Source of the DNA: Streptomyces sindenensis
GTDB taxonomy: Bacteria > Actinomycetota > Actinomycetes > Streptomycetales > Streptomycetaceae
DNA: 64,000 nt
Reading direction: 5' to 3'
Assembly: GCF_014649035.1 (NCBI RefSeq)
Contig: NZ_BMSG01000018.1
Location: 79,932 to 143,931, forward strand
Below are positions 60,413 to 64,000 of this stretch, piece by piece. The first letter of the stretch is position 1; each line of letters opens with the position of its first letter. A program made the translations under genes and the position numbers. The notes under the pieces are model-generated. The model was not told the origin of the DNA. It ran no database searches and saw only the letters and a program-made list of their open reading frames with translations.

Positions 60413-61205
60413 GTTCTCTGTAGCCCTTCGCTGTTGCCTTCACCACTGCCAAAGAGTCGTCTCGTGACAGGGAGTCGCTCAGGGCAAGAGCGTAACGGCT
60501 CTGAAGTGCCTCGACTACGGCTGGCGAGTCGTGCAACTTCCCTACCCGCACTCCTTCGCTGTAGGCGACCGGCGGCTGGTCATCGAACCACATCAACGTC
60601 AGCATGCTTTCCAGCAACGAGTGGAACCCGGTCGCCATCGGAAGCACGTGCGTGCGGATGAGCTTCGCTTCGGTGAGCTCGACGATGTGCTCCAGTTGCT
60701 CCGCCATGACCTTCGGTCCACCGATCGGACGTCGGAGCGATGCTTCGTCCAGGATCGCCCAGACCACAGGTGGCTTGGTGCTCTGGAAGATCTCCGCGCG
60801 CTTCAGCCGTGCGACGACGGCCTTGTCACACTCCGTCGGACTCAACGGTGGGAACGCCATGCCGAGGACGGAGCGTGCGTACGCCTCGGTCTGGAGGATG
60901 CCCGGGAGGAAAGACAGGGCGAACTCCCGGATCATCGTCGCCTGCTGTTCGAGATGCCGCGCCGCGCCGAAGTGGTCCGCGAGGACTCCGTCGTCCTCCG
61001 CTCCTGGTCGGAAACTCGTGAGCACATTGCCCGTGCCCAGTACCAAGTCCAATCGCCGGGCATCCTCCTCGCTCGGCATGCGACGCCCCGCCTCGATGTG
61101 CGAGATGTGCGACCGCGTCATCAGCGCCAGGTCCGCGAGCTGCTGCTGGGTCAGGCCCGCCGCTTCGCGCTGCGCCTTCAACCATGTGCCATAGGTATTA
61201 CTCAC
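60345..61205 (-). CDS. XRE-type regulator with DUF5753 domain
   Basis: A 286-residue protein that starts at GTG 61205 with GGGAG 6 bases upstream. A TTG two codons earlier is the alternative. The N-terminal XRE helix-turn-helix (YGTWLKAQREAAGLTQQQLADLALMTRSHISHIEAGRRMPSEEDARRLDLVL) is followed by a DUF5753 domain with FLPGILQTEAYARSVLG and FDDQPPVAYSEGVRVGK. The pair with DUF397 resembles the abundant WhiJ-type developmental regulator units of Streptomyces. The target is unknown. Confidence 0.92.
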   Translation of the reverse strand: MSNTYGTWLKAQREAAGLTQQQLADLALMTRSHISHIEAGRRMPSEEDARRLDLVLGTGNVLTSFRPGAEDDGVLADHFGAARHLEQQATMIREFALSFLPGILQTEAYARSVLGMAFPPLSPTECDKAVVARLKRAEIFQSTKPPVVWAILDEASLRRPIGGPKVMAEQLEHIVELTEAKLIRTHVLPMATGFHSLLESMLTLMWFDDQPPVAYSEGVRVGKLHDSPAVVEALQSRYALALSDSLSRDDSLAVVKATAKGYREHGQAELPDRLLAHPLAQVLLQR

Positions 61206-61338
61206 AGCCAACTCCCGTGCGACGAACGCGGTGTCACCACAAACCCCCTGGCGAGCCTAGCCGCGCCGCTCGCACGCTGTGAGTGGATCGCTACGCAGCG
61301 AAGAATTCACCCCCACTGCTCACGGAGTTGACGCCCCC

Positions 61339-61683
61339 ATGAAAGAACAGCCGATGAACACCGTCCGCCTGCTCCCTTGGGCCGGCACGGCAGGCAGGCC
61401 CTGCTACGTCGTCGGTAACGGCGACGGCAAGGTCTCGCGTGAGGCCGACAAGGTCGAGGCCATGCAGCTCGGCATGGCGTACGACCTTCTCGATCACGCC
61501 GACGACCTGGTCGCGGACGACGGGTCCACGGCCGTCCAGCTCCGCCATGTCGCAGCCGCCCTGGCGCACTCGCTGCGGGACGTGCACCGGGTCGCCCGGA
61601 GCCGTGGCCTGCGGCTGGGGATTCCCGACGCCTTCGAGCCGGATCACCCGTCGGGCCCGGGGCTGGTCCCGCTGCGGCCCTGA
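61339..61683 (+). CDS. Small hypothetical protein downstream of the XRE gene
   Basis: A 114-residue protein starting at ATG 61339 (alternative ATG 61354). It contains RLLPWAGTAGRPCYVVGNGDGKVSREADKVEAMQLGMAYDLLDHADDLVADDGSTAVQLRHVAAALAHSLRDVHRVA, a helical protein of the sort found beside XRE/DUF397 regulator genes. It is divergent from the XRE gene. I do not know its function. No signal peptide. Confidence 0.75.
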   Translation: MKEQPMNTVRLLPWAGTAGRPCYVVGNGDGKVSREADKVEAMQLGMAYDLLDHADDLVADDGSTAVQLRHVAAALAHSLRDVHRVARSRGLRLGIPDAFEPDHPSGPGLVPLRP

Positions 61684-61733
61684 GGCGTCGCCGTCGACCG
61701 GCCCGGCCGCACGGCTTCCGGTACGGTCGCGGC

Positions 61734-62306
61734 ATGCCGTTCTACGTGTACGCCCAGGACCAGCCCGATGTCGCGGACCAGTTGATGGAGTGGTGCGAGG
61801 AGCACTGGTCCTACATGGACCGGTTCGACGACCGGCTGATACTCCGGGGTCCGACCGTGTCCGACGACGGGGAGGAGCACACGGGGAGCGTCCACGTCGT
61901 CGACCTCGCGGACCGGGCGGCGGCAGAGGGGTTCGCGCGGGAGGAGCCGTTCTGGAAGGCGGGCCTCTACCGCGACCTCACGATCGTCGCGGCGGACGTG
62001 CTGGTGAGCCGTGAACCCGAGGCGGACGTCCCCTACACCCTCGTCACCGCCCAGTGGCCGCTGTCGGCGGGCGCGCCGGGTGATGCCGGGCCCCGAGGGC
62101 TCTCGGGTGCGGAGACGGACAGCCGGCTCATCTTCGTGGCCGCTCTGGTCGACGACGGGGGGACCGGCACGACGGGCGTGGTCGCGGTCGTGCGGGCGCT
62201 CCCGGACGAGGCGCGGGACCTGGTCCGGCCGCTCGCGGAGGGGTGGGCCGGCGGACTTCCCGCGGCTCTCACGGCGCAGCGCTGGGAGCGCGGCGGACGG
62301 AACTGA
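61734..62306 (+). CDS. Hypothetical protein with a YCII-like N-terminal domain
   Basis: A 190-residue soluble protein. The N-terminal 90 residues (MPFYVYAQDQPDVADQLMEWCEEHWSYMDRFDDRLILRGPTVSDDGEEHTGSVHVVDLADRAAAEGFAREEPFWKAGLYRDLTI) resemble the YCII ferredoxin-like fold, with a D-R-A-A-A-E-G-F-A pattern. The C-terminal half is unassigned. It may bind or modify a small molecule; function unknown. Confidence 0.8.
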   Translation: MPFYVYAQDQPDVADQLMEWCEEHWSYMDRFDDRLILRGPTVSDDGEEHTGSVHVVDLADRAAAEGFAREEPFWKAGLYRDLTIVAADVLVSREPEADVPYTLVTAQWPLSAGAPGDAGPRGLSGAETDSRLIFVAALVDDGGTGTTGVVAVVRALPDEARDLVRPLAEGWAGGLPAALTAQRWERGGRN

Positions 62307-62383
62307 CGTACCGGCCGGGGCTGCTGGGACTGCCGGGCCCGTGACCTTGACGTACCGGTTCGTCGGCAGGCGATCATGACGCC

Positions 62384-62974
62384 ATGCACCGTACGTTGTC
62401 GACGCCGCCCACCCTCGCCCCCGGCTGCCTCGCCGGAGCCCCGCAACCCGTACTCCCGGTGGCCGGCGGCGGGCTGTTGCTGCGTCCGTGGGAGCGGGCC
62501 GACGCGCGGGCGTTCTTCTCCGCGTACGAGGACGAGGAGACCCGCCGCTGGCACACGCACCGGCCCTCGACCGTGGCCCAGGTGGAGGAGTGGTTCGACG
62601 GGTACCGCCGGGACTGGGAGCGGGAGAAGGGCTGCCACTGGGCCGTCGCCCGCGACAGCGGCGAGGTGCTCGGCCGGATGGCCCTGCGCGGCGTGGACTT
62701 CGCCGACGGTGTCGCGAACGCGGCGTACTGGGTGCTCCCGGCCGCACGCGGCGCGGGGGTCGCCTCCCGCGCGCTCGCGGCGGTCAGCGCCTGGGCGCTG
62801 GACGATATCGGCTTCCACCGGCTGGAGTTGGACCACTCGACGCGTAACGCGGCCTCCTGCCGGGTCGCGACCAAGGCCGGCTTCCTGCTGGAGGGCACCC
62901 AGCGCAGCGCGGCCGTGCACGACGACGGCCGGCACGACATGCATCTGCACGCCCGGATCAGGGGCGACCGCTGA
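62384..62974 (+). CDS. GNAT-family N-acetyltransferase
   Basis: A 196-residue RimJ/RimL-type acetyltransferase. It has LLLRPWERADARAFFSAYEDEETRRWH, the acetyl-CoA region YWVLPAARGAGVASRALAAVSAW (R-G-A-G-V-A pattern) and HRLELDHSTRNAASCRVATKAGFLLEGTQRS. It transfers an acetyl group to an amine of a protein N-terminus or small molecule; the substrate is unknown. Full length. Confidence 0.92.
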   Translation: MHRTLSTPPTLAPGCLAGAPQPVLPVAGGGLLLRPWERADARAFFSAYEDEETRRWHTHRPSTVAQVEEWFDGYRRDWEREKGCHWAVARDSGEVLGRMALRGVDFADGVANAAYWVLPAARGAGVASRALAAVSAWALDDIGFHRLELDHSTRNAASCRVATKAGFLLEGTQRSAAVHDDGRHDMHLHARIRGDR

Positions 62975-62983
62975 TTCGTGCGC

Positions 62984-63901
62984 TCAGCCGAACCGCTCGC
63001 TCAGCCAGGAGTTGAGGCCGTCGATGGCGGTGGCGGCCAGAGCGGTGGGGTGGCCGGTGAAGCCGTGGGGCGAGGCGGGGTAGACGCGCAGCTCGACGTC
63101 GTTCCCGGCGGCCGACAGCCGCCCGGCCATGGTCAGGTTGTCCTCCAGCAGGATGTCCTCGGCGCCCACGACGAGCAGTGCCGGGGGCAGACCGGTGAGG
63201 TCGGCGTAGAGGGGCGAGATGTCGGGAAGGGTGCGGTCGGCATCCGGCACGTGGCCGACGTACGCCTGGATGAAGTACTCGTCCGCGATGAGGCGGCCGC
63301 TCGGGGTGTGCGCGCTCAGATCGTAGGTGCCGAAGCGGAGCGCGGCCCCGGCGAACCGGTCGGCGACGCCCCGGTCCCGCAGCCGCAGGAGGGTCGCGAG
63401 GGCGAGGGTGGCTCCGGCGGAGCTTCCGCCGATCGCGAGCCGCGTGGTCCCGAAGCGGGTTTCGGCCTGTTCGGTGAGCCAGAGAGCCACCGCTTCGCAG
63501 TCGTCGGGGGCGGCGGGCCAGGGATGTTCGGGCGCGAGCCGGTAGTCGACGCCGATGACGGCGATCCGCAGGGCGTCGGCGAGTGCGCGGTGGCGTTCGT
63601 CGCCCTGGGCGGCGGTGCCCATGTAGAAGCCGCCGCCGTGGATGCCCAGGTAGACGCCCCGGGGCGGGCCGTCGGCGGGCAGGAAGACGCGGACCGGGAC
63701 GCGTACGCCGGCGGCCTCGACCGTCTCTTCGAGGGGTGGCGGAACGACGGCACGGGGCGCGGGCTTCTTCGTCCGGGCCTCCTCCAGCTCCGCGAAGTCG
63801 GCGGGCCCACGGCCTGCCGCGCGCGACCGGTAGAACTCCCGGGCCTCGGCGACCTGCTCGGCGGGCACGTCCACGAACAGTGCTTCCAGGGCGAATCGCA
63901 T
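62984..63901 (-). CDS. Alpha/beta hydrolase (hormone-sensitive-lipase family esterase)
   Basis: A 305-residue esterase of the HSL family. It has the oxyanion motif IHGGGFYMG, the nucleophile elbow GGSSAGATLALA (Ser), the VVGAEDILLEDN acid region and ASPHGFTG with the catalytic His. Expected to hydrolyse short-chain esters; substrate unknown. No signal peptide is seen, so it is cytoplasmic. The ATG at 63901 gives the natural start. Confidence 0.93.
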   Translation of the reverse strand: MRFALEALFVDVPAEQVAEAREFYRSRAAGRGPADFAELEEARTKKPAPRAVVPPPLEETVEAAGVRVPVRVFLPADGPPRGVYLGIHGGGFYMGTAAQGDERHRALADALRIAVIGVDYRLAPEHPWPAAPDDCEAVALWLTEQAETRFGTTRLAIGGSSAGATLALATLLRLRDRGVADRFAGAALRFGTYDLSAHTPSGRLIADEYFIQAYVGHVPDADRTLPDISPLYADLTGLPPALLVVGAEDILLEDNLTMAGRLSAAGNDVELRVYPASPHGFTGHPTALAATAIDGLNSWLSERFG

Positions 63902-63964
63902 GGGTCGGCTCTTCTCCTCGGCTCGGGTCTCCCCGGATGCTAGGTGTATTGATCACGAGCGTTG

Positions 63965-64000
63965 TTAACGCTGTCCGGGCTTGATCATGGCGAAGACCTC
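63965..64000 (-). CDS. C-terminal end of a gene that continues past the right edge
   Basis: Reading leftwards from the edge, the minus strand gives an open frame of 11 codons (EVFAMIKPGQR) followed by a TAA stop at 63967-63965. Its start lies outside the window. The fragment is too short to assign to a family. Confidence 0.4.
   Translation of the reverse strand, partial: EVFAMIKPGQR

Overview
The window is chromosomal DNA of a Streptomyces, probably close to the S. griseus group. The evidence is very high GC, an AdpA regulator with a TTA (bldA) codon, the desABCD desferrioxamine operon, GTG starts and SARP/DUF397/DUF5753 families. From about 21.8 kb rightwards the gene order (orn, adpA, glmS, desABCD, leucine-catabolism genes) matches what I remember of the conserved Streptomyces core. 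There is no transposase, integrase or CRISPR array.

Region 1 (1-21.8 kb) is a secondary-metabolite gene cluster that runs off the left edge. Its clearest signature is a GriI/GriH pair (19.2-20.1 kb and 18.1-19.2 kb), which makes 3-amino-4-hydroxybenzoic acid (3,4-AHBA) from aspartate semialdehyde and a C3 sugar phosphate. Around it lie two AMP-binding ligases, two O-methyltransferases, two FAD aromatic hydroxylases, an HpaB-type hydroxylase with its flavin reductase, two Tat-exported BBE-type flavin oxidases transcribed divergently, two SDRs, a cupin, a SARP activator and a regulator built like Ada without its catalytic domain. No PKS, NRPS or prenyltransferase is visible. A partial FAD/NAD(P)-binding protein at the left edge is of a type that could be a CreE-like nitrous-acid enzyme. 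Together with an AMP-binding enzyme and an aminophenol precursor, that allows the hypothesis of a diazo-type product (inference).

Region 2 (21.8-29.6 kb) has a Tag DNA glycosylase fusion and a 2OG-Fe(II) oxygenase, tRNA-His with a strong terminator, orn, adpA with a long upstream region, a universal stress protein and glmS. Region 3 (29.6-38.2 kb) holds a DUF4429 protein, desABCD under an iron box, and an MFS exporter with a divergent HxlR regulator. Region 4 (38.2-47.7 kb) holds small cell-surface or unknown proteins, then a leucine/isovalerate catabolic operon (acyl-CoA dehydrogenase, HMG-CoA lyase, biotin carboxylase subunit, carboxyltransferase) with a divergent TetR regulator, and a GPP34 protein. 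Region 5 (47.7-64 kb) holds a membrane acyltransferase and a GT2 glycosyltransferase, a CDF transporter, a TesB thioesterase with an acyl-CoA dehydrogenase, an AraC/VOC pair, a UvrA-like ABC protein, an XRE/DUF397 pair, small unknowns, a GNAT and an alpha/beta hydrolase.

How region 1 may work (inference): GriI and GriH supply 3,4-AHBA. The FAD hydroxylases and HpaB/flavin reductase add oxygen, the methyltransferases cap hydroxyls, the ligases activate the carboxylate or amine, and the exported flavin oxidases do a late oxidation outside the membrane. SARP and the Ada-like protein would control it, with AdpA/bldA as a possible upper tier. Coordinates and starts were read by eye, and all family calls are from motif recognition without database searches.
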